Assembly: GCF_001426225.1 (NCBI RefSeq)
Contig: NZ_LMRT01000016.1
Span: 263,273-327,272 of the forward strand
Length of the DNA stretch: 64,000 nucleotides
From: Allobosea sp. Leaf344
Lineage (GTDB): Bacteria; Pseudomonadota; Alphaproteobacteria; Rhizobiales; Beijerinckiaceae
Direction: 5' to 3'
Both the position numbers and the translations under genes were made by a program. A model generated the notes under the pieces. That model had not been told where the DNA came from, searched no databases, and worked only from the letters and a program-made list of their open reading frames with translations. Position 1 is the first letter of the stretch; every line of letters begins with the position of its first letter. Positions 38,233-49,782 of the stretch are shown here, piece after piece.

Positions 38233-38988
38233 TCAGCGGCAGACCCGGTAGGGGCCGTTGTCGAAGTGGAAATGATCGGCATGGGCGGCGTTGAACTCCG
38301 GCCCGAGCACCCCCTCGAAGATGCCGCAGGCGCCGTCGCGCAGCGCGCGCAGGAAGCGTGCCTCCGGCCCGTCGCCGGCCCAGTCGCGCAGCAAAGTGAT
38401 GCGGCGGCCATCGGCCAGGACGAAGCCGGTAATGTCGATCGCATTGGCGGTCGCATGCTGGCTGAAGCGCGATTCAAGCCCGCCGATGCGCCGGCAGACA
38501 TAGGTGCCGAGATGCAGCGTGCGGCGCACCTCCTGGCCGAGATGCTGCCGGGCCGCAGGCTGCAGCACCCGGTTCTCGAACAGCGCCCAGCCGGCCGCGA
38601 TGCCGCATTGCGCGGTGATCCTGTCGTTCAGGCTGCTCGCGCCGGAGGACAGCTCGACCGCCCCGTCCAGCCGGCAATCCTCCGGCGTCGACCGCTCGGG
38701 CAGCAGGCGATGCGCGATTTCGGCCTGGGTCAGGACGCGGCGGCACAGCTCCGGATCGCGCTTCAGGCGGGACAGCCGGTAGGCGCTCAGCCAGTCCGGC
38801 TCGGCCCGCAGATCGAGCGGCGCGAAAGGGTCGTAGCGATAGGGCAGCACGAGATGGCCGCTGGCGACGAGGCCCGCCAGGCCCAGGGCCGCCAGCAGGC
38901 AGAGGAAGGCGATCTGGCGCAGCGCCAGCGCGATCAGCGAGCGGCGGCGCGGCATGGCGGGAGGGGTGGTTTCGGCATGGCCAGCCAA
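38233..38988 (-). CDS. Extensin-like C-terminal domain protein (putative peptidoglycan hydrolase fold)
   Basis: A 251-residue protein with an N-terminal membrane segment or uncleaved signal (residues about 20-45) and an extracytoplasmic domain. The extensin-like C-terminal family is shown by SRFSQHATANAIDITGFVLADGRRI, with conserved His and Asp, and by HADHFHFDNGPYRVCR at the C-terminus. These His/Asp positions resemble the zinc site of LAS/M15-type peptidoglycan peptidases, so a cell-wall role is inferred. Several cysteines (C82, C104, C128) may form disulfides. Two starts, at 38988 and 38955, are possible; neither has a good ribosome-binding site. It converges on ruvB. Confidence 0.82.
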   Translation of the reverse strand: MAGHAETTPPAMPRRRSLIALALRQIAFLCLLAALGLAGLVASGHLVLPYRYDPFAPLDLRAEPDWLSAYRLSRLKRDPELCRRVLTQAEIAHRLLPERSTPEDCRLDGAVELSSGASSLNDRITAQCGIAAGWALFENRVLQPAARQHLGQEVRRTLHLGTYVCRRIGGLESRFSQHATANAIDITGFVLADGRRITLLRDWAGDGPEARFLRALRDGACGIFEGVLGPEFNAAHADHFHFDNGPYRVCR

Positions 38989-39110
38989 TCGCCGGCAGGG
39001 GCGGATGTTCCGGCATGGCGGCGCTTTGGCGCGGGGGCGGGTTCATCCGCCGGTGCGGATGGACTAAGAGGGCGCGACCCTCCCAGCCCGCCGAGCCTGA
39101 AATCCGCGCC

Positions 39111-39515
39111 ATGAGCACCGCCCACAGCCTGCCGGTCCGCGTCTATTACGAGGACACCGATTTTTCCGGCGTCGTCTATCACGCCTCCTATCTCCGCTTC
39201 ATGGAGCGGGGGCGCACCGAGCTGATCCGTGCGCTGGGTGTGGAGCAGCGCGAGCTGTTCGACGGCGATACCGCTCTGGGTTTCGCGGTGCGCAGGATGA
39301 CGATCGACTTCCTGCTTCCGGCGGTGATGGACGATCTGCTGACGGTCGAGACGCGGTCGGTGGCGGCGCGCGGCGCGACGATGGACGTCGAGCAGCGCGT
39401 GCTGCGCGGCGAGGAGGTGCTGGTCACCGCCAAGGTCCTGGTCGCCTGCGTCGGCGGCGGGCGCGCCAGGCGGATCCCCGACGCCCTGCGCCAGCGGCTG
39501 ATGATCGCGGATTGA
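39111..39515 (+). CDS. ybgC: Tol-Pal-associated acyl-CoA thioesterase YbgC
   Basis: A 134-residue hot-dog-fold thioesterase. RVYYEDTDFSGVVYHASYLRFMERGRTE is the YbgC signature with the catalytic aspartate. It hydrolyses short acyl-CoA or acyl-ACP thioesters in the cytoplasm and usually lies directly before tolQ. Here a TetR regulator and a DUF2852 gene are inserted between ybgC and tolQ. GAG-rich sequence before the ATG is weak as a ribosome-binding site. Confidence 0.93.
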   Translation: MSTAHSLPVRVYYEDTDFSGVVYHASYLRFMERGRTELIRALGVEQRELFDGDTALGFAVRRMTIDFLLPAVMDDLLTVETRSVAARGATMDVEQRVLRGEEVLVTAKVLVACVGGGRARRIPDALRQRLMIAD

Positions 39516-39566
39516 GGCGCCCCGGCGCTGTCGACGCTGGGCCGCCGCCATGTTAGCGCTCGTCAC

Positions 39567-40220
39567 ATGAGCTGGAAGCGCAACAACCCCGATCCGCCCC
39601 GCGGCTATCACCATGGCAATCTCAAGGAGGAGCTGGTGCGCGCGGCGCTCGGGCTGATCCGGGAGAAGGGCGCGAACGGCTTCACCTTCGCCGAAGCCGC
39701 GCGCATGGCCGGGGTCAGCCCCGCCGCGCCATATCGGCATTTTCGCGACCGGGACGCGCTGCTCGCGGATGTCGCGGCGCGGGGTTTCGAGGCCTTCGCC
39801 CTGGCGCTGACCAAGGCCTGGGACCAGGGGCGGCCGGATGCCGGGGTCGCGTTCAACCGCCTGGGCGCGGCCTATCTTGCCTTCGCCCATGACGAGCCGG
39901 CCTATTACTCCGCCATGTTCGAGGCGGGGCTCTCGCTGGATGCCAGCCCGGAGCTACGGCTGGCCGCGGACCGGGCGTTCCAGGTGCTGCGCCACGCCTC
40001 GGAGGCGTTGATCGCCCTGCTGCCGCCGGAGAAGCGCCCGCCCTCGCTGATGATGGCCCTGCATATCTGGTCGCTGTCGCATGGGGTGGCGGCGCTGTTC
40101 GGCCGCGCCGATGGCGGCAGGCGGCCGCTGCCGATGTCGGCGGGCGAGCTGCTCGAGGCGGGCGTGCTCATCTATCTCCAGGGGCTGGGGCTCGGGCCGC
40201 GCGGCAAGCCGGCGGGCTGA
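39567..40220 (+). CDS. TetR-family transcriptional regulator
   Basis: A 217-residue regulator. The DNA-binding domain is at residues about 14-60 (YHHGNLKEELVRAALGLIREKGANGFTFAEAARMAGVSPAAPYRHFRDRDALLADVAARG), and the remainder is a helical ligand-binding domain with the WHG-type ending (LHIWSLSHGVAALFG). It is 96 bases before the DUF2852 gene, whose promoter carries a perfect 19-base palindrome at 40272-40290. That palindrome is the natural candidate for its operator. The inducer is unknown. The pair TetR-DUF2852 separates ybgC from tolQ. Confidence 0.9.
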   Translation: MSWKRNNPDPPRGYHHGNLKEELVRAALGLIREKGANGFTFAEAARMAGVSPAAPYRHFRDRDALLADVAARGFEAFALALTKAWDQGRPDAGVAFNRLGAAYLAFAHDEPAYYSAMFEAGLSLDASPELRLAADRAFQVLRHASEALIALLPPEKRPPSLMMALHIWSLSHGVAALFGRADGGRRPLPMSAGELLEAGVLIYLQGLGLGPRGKPAG

Positions 40221-40243
40221 TCGGCAATTTCGCGCGGCGCTTC

Positions 40244-40290
40244 TTGACAAGCGGGCGCTCTGCATCCATCTATGTAAATGTGATTTACAT
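40244..40290 (+). promoter_or_regulatory. DUF2852 promoter with perfect palindromic operator
   Basis: A consensus -35, TTGACA, lies at 40244-40249. A perfect inverted repeat, ATGTAAAT-GTG-ATTTACAT (40272-40290), covers the expected -10 and start-site region (hexamers such as ATCTAT at 40268-40273). Its length and symmetry are right for a TetR-type operator, and a TetR gene ends 23 bases upstream of the -35. The regulator-site link is inferred. Confidence 0.68.
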
Positions 40291-40316
40291 TCACGCTGGA
40301 GCCAAGAGAGGGATCG

Positions 40317-40751
40317 ATGCCGATCGTCGCCAAGATTGACGAATATGGGAGAGGGGCCTGGATCGCCTTCATGATCCTCGGCTTCATCGTGTTCTGGCCG
40401 CTAGGTCTGGCGACCCTGGCCTTCATGTTCTGGAGTGGACGCATGGGTTGCGGATATGCGGGTGCAGATCGCTACGAGTACAAGATGAGCCGCCTCCAGG
40501 AGAAGATGGACCGGCTCCGCCAGCGGATGGGCGGGCAGGGTGGCGGCTTCGGCGGCGGCTGGAATCGTGGGCCGTCGAGCGGCAACGCCGCCTTCGACGA
40601 GTATCGCGCGGAGACGCTGAAGCGCCTCGAGGACGAGCAGCGCGAGTTCCAGGATTTCCTGGCCAGGCTGCGCATGGCGCGGGACAAGGCGGAGTTCGAC
40701 CAGTTCATGGCCGACCGGCGCGGCAACCCGCCGTCGCAGGACGCCGCCTGA
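40317..40751 (+). CDS. DUF2852 membrane protein
   Basis: A 144-residue protein with one or two hydrophobic segments near the N-terminus (AWIAFMILGFIVFWPLGLATLAFMFWSG, residues 14-41), then a charged, Gly-rich region (about 70-85) and a helical C-terminus (FDEYRAETLKRLEDEQREFQDFLARLRMARDKAEFDQFMADRRG). This is the DUF2852 layout, known from Rhizobiales and related groups without assigned function. GAGAGGG lies upstream of the ATG. It has its own promoter with a palindromic operator and its own terminator, so it is a single-gene unit next to the tol operon. The soluble helical end is probably cytoplasmic. Confidence 0.86.
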   Translation: MPIVAKIDEYGRGAWIAFMILGFIVFWPLGLATLAFMFWSGRMGCGYAGADRYEYKMSRLQEKMDRLRQRMGGQGGGFGGGWNRGPSSGNAAFDEYRAETLKRLEDEQREFQDFLARLRMARDKAEFDQFMADRRGNPPSQDAA

Positions 40752-41053
40752 CGGCGCGCCGGCCCCCTCGCGAAACCGAGCGAACCGCCCCGGGAAACCG
40801 GGGCGGTTTTTTTGCGTCGCCGCGGCGATGTGACCGCATCGTCGTAACCGGGCATTAACCTTGCCGAAGGCTTAACTCGATATTGAGCATGCGTTTCGAA
40901 GGAAACCCCGTTTGCGCCCATCTTTCGCCGGATTCCCAAGCGATTGACGTGCCCGGCAGTTTCCCCCGGATCGCGGATCGGGCGGCGTCGCGGGTTCCCC
41001 GCGACGCGTGCGGCAGGCCGTTGGCTGGCCGCGCCAGATGAAAGGACGACAGG
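40752..41053 (+). other. Intergenic region before tolQ
   Basis: This 302-base stretch has no gene. It holds the DUF2852 terminator (40783-40813) and must hold the promoter of tolQRAB. An AT-richer part at 40850-40890, with CATTAACCTTGCC and GGCTTAACTCGATATTG, is the likely promoter region, but no hexamer pair is convincing. Confidence 0.4.
40783..40813 (+). terminator. Intrinsic terminator after DUF2852 gene
   Basis: AACCGCCCCGG (40783-40793) pairs perfectly over eleven bases with CCGGGGCGGTT (40798-40808) around a GAAA loop, and seven T residues run from 40807 to 40813. A textbook rho-independent terminator. Confidence 0.92.
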
Positions 41054-41764
<711 letters not shown>

Positions 41765-41776
41765 GGACCATCCGAC

Positions 41777-42226
41777 ATGGGCATGTCCGCAGCATCGGGA
41801 GCCAAATCCGGGGGACGGCGCGGGAGACGCGGCCGCCGGCACGGCGCCATCGCCGAGATCAACATGACGCCCTTCATCGACGTCATGCTGGTGCTCCTCA
41901 TCATCTTCATGGTCGCGGCCCCGCTGATCGCGACCGGCGTGCCGATCGACCTGCCGCAGACAGGCGCCAAGCCGATCAATGTCGACCAGAAGCCGATCAC
42001 CGTGGCGATCGACGCCAAGGGCCAGATCTTCCTGCAGGACCAGGCGACGCTGGAGCCGGATCTGGTCGGCAAGCTGCAGACGCTGACCGGCCAGGGCTAT
42101 GAGCAGCGGATCTATGTCCGGGGCGACCGCATGGTCGATTACGGCCGCGTCGCCTCCGTGATGTCGACCATCACCTCGGCCGGATTCAAGAAGGTGGCGC
42201 TGGTCACCGATCCGTCCGGCCGCTGA
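41777..42226 (+). CDS. tolR: Tol-Pal system protein TolR
   Basis: A 149-residue protein with a basic cytoplasmic N-terminus (GGRRGRRGRRHG), one transmembrane helix (MTPFIDVMLVLLIIFMVAAPLI, with the functional aspartate in FIDVMLVLL), and a periplasmic ExbD/TolR domain. It forms the TolQR proton channel and lies 12 bases after tolQ with AAGGA 8 bases before its ATG. Confidence 0.95.
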   Translation: MGMSAASGAKSGGRRGRRGRRHGAIAEINMTPFIDVMLVLLIIFMVAAPLIATGVPIDLPQTGAKPINVDQKPITVAIDAKGQIFLQDQATLEPDLVGKLQTLTGQGYEQRIYVRGDRMVDYGRVASVMSTITSAGFKKVALVTDPSGR

Positions 42227-42253
42227 GACAGGACGAGCGAGGACCCTCAAAGC

Positions 42254-43456
42254 GTGAAGCTTTCGACCTCCGAACCGGGAATGCTGATGTCGGCGCTGGG
42301 CCATGCGACGTTTCTCGTCGCGGGGCTGCTGGCGTTTTCGCCGTCGCCCCTGCCGGAGCAGCAGGAGGCGATCGCGGTCGAGGTCATCAGCCCGAGCGAG
42401 CTCAACCAGATCACCCGCGGCGAGCGCAATGCCGAGAAGGTGCAGGAGCAGCCGCTGCAACGGGCGGAGCGCCAGGCCGAGATCGTCGAGCGCAAGGAGG
42501 CCGGGGAAGCCAAGCAGGACGCGCCGGCGCCGCCGAGCCGTCCGCCCGAATTGAAGACCGCCGACGAGAATGCGGTGGCGCCGCTGCCCCCTTCGCGCGC
42601 CGCGCTGCTGCCGAAGACGGAGCCGCGGCCGACGCCGCCCGAGCCGGCCAAGCAGCCGCCGCAGAAGGCCGAAGCCAAGGCCGAGCCCAAGCCCGATCTG
42701 AAGCGGGAGGAGCTGGCCAAGCTCGCCGAGGAGGCGGAGATCGCCTCCAAGGCCAAACAGGCCGAGGAGGAGGCCAAGGCCGCCGCCAAGGCGAAGGCCG
42801 AGGCTGACGCCCAGGCCCGCGCCGAGGCCGCCGCCAAGGCCAAGGCGGAGGCCCAGGCCAAGGCCGAAGCCGCCGAGGAAGCACGCGAGAAGGCGGAGGC
42901 CGCCGCCAAGGCGAAGGCCGAGGCCGAGGCGAAGGCCAAGCTCGCCGCCGCCGCCAAGGCCAGGCAGGAGGCCGAGGCCAAGGCCAAGCGCGAGGCGGAG
43001 ATCGCCAAGCGCTTCAACGCCACCGACATCGCCAAGCTGCTGCAGTCGAAGGAGCAGGCGCAATCCACCGGTTCGGCGGCGCCGCAGATCAACCGGACGG
43101 CGTCGCTCGGCACCGAGCGCGGCTCGTCGCAGAAGCTCAGCCCCTCGCTGCGCGCCCAGCTCGTCGGCATCATCCAGGAGCAATTGCTGAAGTGCTGGAA
43201 CGTGCCGATCGCGCTCGCCAATGCGCGAGGCGCGGTGGTGCCGCAGGTGCGGATGAAGCTCGGCACCGACGGGTCGCTGATGGGGCAGCCCGGCGTCGTG
43301 AACTCCTCGTCAGATCCGCTGTTCAGGGTGGCCGCCGATTCCGCTCTCACGGCGACGCGCCGCTGCGCGCCGCTGCGTATCCCGGCGCAATTCGCCGCCT
43401 ATTACGACGATTGGCGCGACGTCATCGTCAATTTCGATGCAAGGGACGTGCTGTGA
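42254..43456 (+). CDS. tolA: Cell envelope integrity protein TolA
   Basis: A 400-residue protein with a transmembrane anchor at about 14-34, a proline-rich part, a very long Ala/Lys/Glu helical spacer (about residues 130-260, repeats such as [12 protein letters not shown]) and a C-terminal TolA domain (from about 290, [16 protein letters not shown]). It links TolQR in the inner membrane to TolB/Pal across the periplasm. The start is GTG. Its repeated, GC-biased spacer explains the long open frames on the other strand. The stop overlaps the tolB start by four bases. Confidence 0.92.
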   Translation: MKLSTSEPGMLMSALGHATFLVAGLLAFSPSPLPEQQEAIAVEVISPSELNQITRGERNAEKVQEQPLQRAERQAEIVERKEAGEAKQDAPAPPSRPPELKTADENAVAPLPPSRAALLPKTEPRPTPPEPAKQPPQKAEAKAEPKPDLKREELAKLAEEAEIASKAKQAEEEAKAAAKAKAEADAQARAEAAAKAKAEAQAKAEAAEEAREKAEAAAKAKAEAEAKAKLAAAAKARQEAEAKAKREAEIAKRFNATDIAKLLQSKEQAQSTGSAAPQINRTASLGTERGSSQKLSPSLRAQLVGIIQEQLLKCWNVPIALANARGAVVPQVRMKLGTDGSLMGQPGVVNSSSDPLFRVAADSALTATRRCAPLRIPAQFAAYYDDWRDVIVNFDARDVL

Positions 43457-44811
43457 ACAACATCCACGCCGATAGGCCGACTCTCGCGACGGCTGCCGTT
43501 CGGGACGGGCTGACGCGCCGCAAGGCGCTGATGCTCGCCACCTCCGCTGTCCTCGTTCCGGCCGCGGCGCGGGCCGAGCTGGTGATCGATCTGCGCGGCG
43601 GCTCCTTCCAGCCGCTGCCGATCGCGATCTCGGATTTCGGCGGCGACGGGGGCGTGCTCGTCTCCGGCGTGATCAGCAATAATCTCAAGCGCTGCGGCTA
43701 TTTCGCGCCGCTCGACAAGAGCCGGCACCCCGATAAGAACCCGCCCTTCGATGCCGCGCCGCAATTCGAGGCGTGGAAGGCGGCCGGCGTCCAGGCGCTG
43801 GTGACGGGCCGGGTCTCGCGCGACGGCTCGGGCCGGATCAAGGCCGAGTTCAGGCTCTGGGACGTGACGACGGGGACGCAGACCGACGGCCAGCAATATT
43901 TCACCGACCCGAACAATGCCCGCCGGGTCGGCCACATCATCTCGGACGCGATCTTCACCAAGATCACCGGCGTCGGCGGCTTCTTCGATACGCGCGTCGT
44001 CTTCGTCGACGAATCCGGCCCCAAGGAAAACCGCCGCAAGCGCCTCGCGATCATGGACCAGGACGGCGCCAATGTGCGCTACCTCACCGATGGCGCGGTC
44101 TCCGTGGTGACGCCGCGCTATTCGCCGGTGTCGCAGGAGGTGACCTATATGGCGCAGCGCCTCGGCGAGCAGCCGCGTGTGCATGTGCTGAACATCGAGA
44201 CCGGCCAGCGCCAGATCGTCGGCAATTTCCCCGACATGACCTCGAGCCCGCGCTTCTCGCCCAATGGCAGCAAGATCGCGCTCAGCCTGCAGCAGGGCGG
44301 CAACGCCAATCTCTATTCCATGGATATCGGCTCGCGCACCACGACGCGGCTGACCTCGACCGGCGCGATCGACACCTCGCCCGCCTATTCGCCCGACGGA
44401 TCGCAGATCGTCTTCGAGAGCGACCGCGGCGGCTCGCAGCAGCTTTACGTGATGCCGTCCTCCGGCGGGGAGGGCAAGCGCATCTCCTTCGCGCAGGGCT
44501 CCTATTCGCAGCCCTCCTGGTCGCCGCGCGGCGATCTGATCGCCTTCACCAAGCGCTCATCCGGCGGCTTCGGCATCGGGGTGATGCGGCCGGACGGCAC
44601 CGGCGAGCGGCTGCTGACCGAAGGTTTCCACAATGAGGCGCCGAATTGGGCGCCCAACGGCCAGTACATCATGTTCTTCCGCGATCCGGGCGGCCAGTCC
44701 GGCGGCAAGCTCTACATGGTCGACATCACCGGCCGCGTCGAGGTGCCGGTGCCGACGCCGGCCTTCGCCTCCGACCCGACCTGGTCGCCGCTGCTGACCG
44801 CGACCCGCTGA
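43453..44811 (+). CDS. tolB: Tol-Pal system beta-propeller protein TolB
   Basis: A 452-residue periplasmic protein. The N-terminus has a signal with a twin-arginine-like [20 protein letters not shown], so Sec or Tat export is possible. Residues about 40-160 form the N-terminal domain, and from about 190 five or six TolB propeller repeats follow ([61 protein letters not shown]). It binds Pal. The start GTG overlaps the tolA stop (GTGA). Confidence 0.94.
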   Translation: MNNIHADRPTLATAAVRDGLTRRKALMLATSAVLVPAAARAELVIDLRGGSFQPLPIAISDFGGDGGVLVSGVISNNLKRCGYFAPLDKSRHPDKNPPFDAAPQFEAWKAAGVQALVTGRVSRDGSGRIKAEFRLWDVTTGTQTDGQQYFTDPNNARRVGHIISDAIFTKITGVGGFFDTRVVFVDESGPKENRRKRLAIMDQDGANVRYLTDGAVSVVTPRYSPVSQEVTYMAQRLGEQPRVHVLNIETGQRQIVGNFPDMTSSPRFSPNGSKIALSLQQGGNANLYSMDIGSRTTTRLTSTGAIDTSPAYSPDGSQIVFESDRGGSQQLYVMPSSGGEGKRISFAQGSYSQPSWSPRGDLIAFTKRSSGGFGIGVMRPDGTGERLLTEGFHNEAPNWAPNGQYIMFFRDPGGQSGGKLYMVDITGRVEVPVPTPAFASDPTWSPLLTATR

Positions 44812-44935
44812 AGCGGGCCGAGGCTCCTGGTGTAATTCCGCCACAGCTTCGGACAGGCTCGTCTTTCGCAGCGTTTGGTTAACCATGCGCCGCAATGCCG
44901 CCACTTCGCCTTGATTTGGCAAGGTCTCGTTTAGG

Positions 44936-44964
44936 TTGACGCTTCATTGATCGGCCAAGTCAAT
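44936..44964 (+). promoter_or_regulatory. Possible promoter of pal
   Basis: TTGACG (44936-44941) is followed after 17 bases by GTCAAT (44959-44964), a good -35 with a poor -10. It lies in the 199-base gap between tolB and pal, which is wide enough for a separate promoter. Sequence evidence only. Confidence 0.35.
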
Positions 44965-45010
44965 TTTCATCCGTGAGCTTCGTCTCGCTGGATCGTCCCG
45001 GAGTCACACC

Positions 45011-45514
45011 ATGCTCGCCAGCTTCGCCTTCAGCGGTCGCGCCATCCGCTTCGCCCTCGCCATCGCCGCCTCGCTCGCCGTCAGCGCCTGCGCCAAGACC
45101 GACACCGCCAATAGCGGCTTCGGAGCCGGCGGCGCCGCGACCCCGGGCAGCGCGCAGGACTTCGTCGTCAATGTCGGCGACCGCGTCTTCTTCGAGACCG
45201 ATTCGACCGATCTGACCTCGACCGCCACCGCCACGCTCGACAAGCAGGTCGGCTGGCTCCAGCGCTATCCGCGCTACACCTTCACCATCGAGGGCCATGC
45301 CGACGAGCGCGGCACCCGCGAATATAACTTCTCGCTCTCGGCCCGCCGCGCCCAGACCGTGCGCGACTATCTCGCGGCGCGGGGCATCCCGGCCAACCGC
45401 ATGCGCATCGTCTCCTATGGCAAGGAGCGTCCCGTCGCGGTCTGCAACGACATCTCCTGCTGGTCGCAGAACCGCCGTGCGGTGACCCTGCTCGACGGCG
45501 CCGGCGGCGTCTGA
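45011..45514 (+). CDS. pal: Peptidoglycan-associated lipoprotein Pal
   Basis: A 167-residue outer-membrane lipoprotein. The signal ends in the lipobox LAVSAC, with the lipidated cysteine at about residue 28. The mature part is an OmpA-type domain (VFFETDSTDLTS, EGHADERGTREYNFSLSARRAQTVRDYL, RMRIVSYGKERP) that binds meso-diaminopimelate in peptidoglycan. GGAG lies 7 bases before the ATG. It partners TolB and TolA in envelope constriction. Confidence 0.96.
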   Translation: MLASFAFSGRAIRFALAIAASLAVSACAKTDTANSGFGAGGAATPGSAQDFVVNVGDRVFFETDSTDLTSTATATLDKQVGWLQRYPRYTFTIEGHADERGTREYNFSLSARRAQTVRDYLAARGIPANRMRIVSYGKERPVAVCNDISCWSQNRRAVTLLDGAGGV

Positions 45515-45535
45515 TCCAGCCTCTCGATTCGGCTG

Positions 45536-45570
45536 AAGGCCGGGTATTCCGCAGGGAATGCCCGGCCTTT
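45536..45570 (+). terminator. Terminator after pal
   Basis: AAGGCCGGGTATTCC (45536-45550) pairs over 15 bases with 45555-45569 (GGAATGCCCGGCCTT, one wobble), followed by TTTCATATTTT. It separates pal from cpoB, so cpoB probably has its own start. Confidence 0.82.
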
Positions 45571-45631
45571 CATATTTTGGCCGCGGTGTGCCCGTGTTAT
45601 AGATCACGCCTCGCGCCAACCGGTTGGATTC

Positions 45632-46555
45632 ATGTTCGGTCACTCAGCCTTTCGCCTGCACCGCTCGCCGCTTCTCGCGCTGCTCGCTTTGCTCGCCCTG
45701 TCGCCGTTCCAGCCCGTGCGGGCGCAGGACGCCGCGGAGCTCCTGGTGCGGACGACGCGGCTCGAGAACCAGCTGCGCCAGATGTCCGGGCAGATCGAGC
45801 AGTTGCAATTCGAGAACCGGCGCCTCAGCGAGCAACTCCGCAAATTCCAGGAAGACGTCGATTTCCGCCTGAACGAGAAGGGCGGCGGGCGCTCGGGCGC
45901 CGCGTCTCCGGGCGCGACGCCGCCGGCTCCGGCGGCCCCGCAGCGGCAGCGCCGCGGCGATGCTTTCGACCCGACGACGCAGACCGGGGCCGTGGGTGCG
46001 CCGCAGACGCTCGGGCGCGGCGCCAGCATCGGCTCGATCATCGAAGGTGAGGATTCCAGCCTCTCGGAGCAGGGGCCGCTCGATCTCCAAGGGGTTGGGC
46101 GCGGGCCGCAGGGCGCGCTGCCCGGGCCGGACAGCCGCGGCCCCAGCGTCGCGGCGGCGACGCGTGCCGCCTCGCCGAAGGACGCCTATGACCTCGCCTA
46201 TGCCCATGTGCTGCGCAAGGAATACGAGCAGGCCGAGATGGGCTTCCGCCAGTTCCTGCAGAGCTTCCCCCGCGACCGGCTGGCCGCCGATGCGACCTTC
46301 TGGCTCGGCGAGAGCTATTTCCAGCGGCAGCGCTATCGCGAGGCCGCGGAGCAGTTTCTCAAGATCAGCCGGGAATTCCCCCGCGCAGGCAAGGCGCCCG
46401 ACAGCCTGCTGAAGCTCGGCATGGCGCTGAACGGGCTCGGCGCCCGCGACCAGGCTTGCGCGACCTATGCCAAGCTCGGCGTGGAATATCCCTCGGCCAG
46501 CAATGCCGTGCGCCAGGGCGCGGAGCGCGAGCGCCGGCGCTCCGGCTGCGCTTGA
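45632..46555 (+). CDS. cpoB: Cell division coordinator CpoB (YbgF)
   Basis: A 307-residue periplasmic protein with a signal peptide ending near VRAQDAA, an N-terminal coiled coil (RLENQLRQMSGQIEQLQFENRRLSEQLRKFQEDVDF), a low-complexity Pro/Ala/Gly linker with RPQ-type content, and a C-terminal TPR domain (from about 185, AYDLAYAHVLRKEYEQAEMGFRQFLQSFP). It ties peptidoglycan synthesis to Tol-driven constriction. The start has a weak ribosome-binding site. Its stop overlaps the proposed tilS start. Confidence 0.92.
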   Translation: MFGHSAFRLHRSPLLALLALLALSPFQPVRAQDAAELLVRTTRLENQLRQMSGQIEQLQFENRRLSEQLRKFQEDVDFRLNEKGGGRSGAASPGATPPAPAAPQRQRRGDAFDPTTQTGAVGAPQTLGRGASIGSIIEGEDSSLSEQGPLDLQGVGRGPQGALPGPDSRGPSVAAATRAASPKDAYDLAYAHVLRKEYEQAEMGFRQFLQSFPRDRLAADATFWLGESYFQRQRYREAAEQFLKISREFPRAGKAPDSLLKLGMALNGLGARDQACATYAKLGVEYPSASNAVRQGAERERRRSGCA

Positions 46556-47592
46556 GGCGGGTCCTCCCACCCGCACAGAGCGGCACGCCGGTTTCGCCGG
46601 ATGAGGCGCAGGCGCTGTTCCGTGCGCTTCGCGACGATGAGGCCCTGCTGATCGCCGTGTCCGGCGGTCCCGATTCCATGGCCCTGCTCGGCCTGCTGGC
46701 GCGATGGGCGCCGGATGCCGGCGCTTGCCAGCTCTTCGCCGCGACCGTCGATCATGGGCTGCGGCAGGGCTCCGCCGCAGAGGCGGCGATGGTCGCGCAG
46801 GCTTGCGCGCAGCTCGGCATTCCCCATGCGATCCTGCGCTGGGACGGGCCCAGGCCCGTCAGCGGGCTGCAGGAGGCGGCGCGCGAGGCGCGCTACCGCC
46901 TGCTGGCGGAAGAGGCGGCGCGGCGCGGCTGCCGCGTCATCGTCACCGCCCATACGCAGGATGATCAGGCGGAGACGCTGCTGATGCGCATGGCGCATGG
47001 CTCGGGTCCCGGCGGGCTGGCATGCATGAGGCGGCGCAGCCGGCGCGGCGCCCTGCAGATCGCGCGGCCGTTGCTCGATCTGCCCAAGCACCGCCTGATC
47101 GCGACCGCGCAGGCGCTCGAGCTGCCCTTCGTCACCGACCCCGGCAATTCGGATCCGCGGTTCGAGCGGGCGCGCTGGCGCCGCGTGATGCCGGCCCTCG
47201 CGGAGGCGGGCCTGACCGCCGAGCGGCTCGCGCTTTTGGCCCGCCGGATGGCGCGGCTCGAGGCGGCGATCGCACAGCAGGCCGAGACGCTGCGGGCCGC
47301 GCTCGGCACCGGCGCGGCGGAGGGTGTCGATGCCGGCACGCTATTCGCGGCGCCCGAGGAGGTCTCGCTGCGCGTGCTGGGACAGCTGGTGACGGAGGTT
47401 GCGGGGGAGGCCGCGCCGCTCCGGCTGGAGCGGATGGAGCAGTGTCACGCGGCGCTGCGCGCGGCCGCCAGCGAGGGCGCGGCGCTGCGGCGGACGCTGG
47501 GTGGCTGCGTGCTCTCGCTCGACCGTGCGGGCAGGCTTTCCATGCGCCGCGAGGGGGCGCGGCGGCGCGGCATTCACCCTGCGACATCTTAA
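46552..47592 (+). CDS. tilS: tRNA(Ile)-lysidine synthetase TilS
   Basis: A cytoplasmic N-type ATP pyrophosphatase of about 346 residues that adds lysine to the wobble cytidine of tRNA-Ile(CAU). The P-loop LIAVSGGPDSMALLGLLARW is intact, and TVDHGLRQGSAAEAAMVAQ, TAHTQDDQAETLLMRMAHGSG and TDPGNSDPRFERARWR follow as in TilS. The start is uncertain. I take the TTG at 46552 because it overlaps the cpoB stop by four bases (TTGA) and no ATG or GTG lies before the P-loop in this frame within the intergenic space. The order cpoB-tilS-ftsH-glmM is common in Rhizobiales. Confidence 0.9.
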   Translation: MRRVLPPAQSGTPVSPDEAQALFRALRDDEALLIAVSGGPDSMALLGLLARWAPDAGACQLFAATVDHGLRQGSAAEAAMVAQACAQLGIPHAILRWDGPRPVSGLQEAAREARYRLLAEEAARRGCRVIVTAHTQDDQAETLLMRMAHGSGPGGLACMRRRSRRGALQIARPLLDLPKHRLIATAQALELPFVTDPGNSDPRFERARWRRVMPALAEAGLTAERLALLARRMARLEAAIAQQAETLRAALGTGAAEGVDAGTLFAAPEEVSLRVLGQLVTEVAGEAAPLRLERMEQCHAALRAAASEGAALRRTLGGCVLSLDRAGRLSMRREGARRRGIHPATS

Positions 47593-47700
47593 GGAGCCGG
47601 CGGCCGGGCGCTTTCCCTTGGCAACGGGCTGCGCCGCACCTAGATTAGCCTCTGCAAACCTTGGCCCAGCCCGGCATTTCCGGATGGCCTGATCGGACAG

Positions 47701-49629
<1,929 letters not shown>

Positions 49630-49652
49630 GACGCCTCGCAGCGAGAGACGAC

Positions 49653-49684
49653 AGGGCGGTCCGCGAGGGCCGCCCTCTTTGTTT
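49653..49684 (+). terminator. Terminator after ftsH
   Basis: AGGGCGG (49653-49659) pairs with CCGCCCT (49670-49676), with a ten-base loop, and is followed by CTTTGTTT. A moderate intrinsic terminator between ftsH and glmM. Confidence 0.65.
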
Positions 49685-49782
49685 GGTCTGATAGGAACTG
49701 ATACAAAATGTGACGAGGCCGAAAGGTTTTTCGGGGTATAGAACCGCCATAGCGCGTCTCGGGCGCGACAGGACAACGGACC

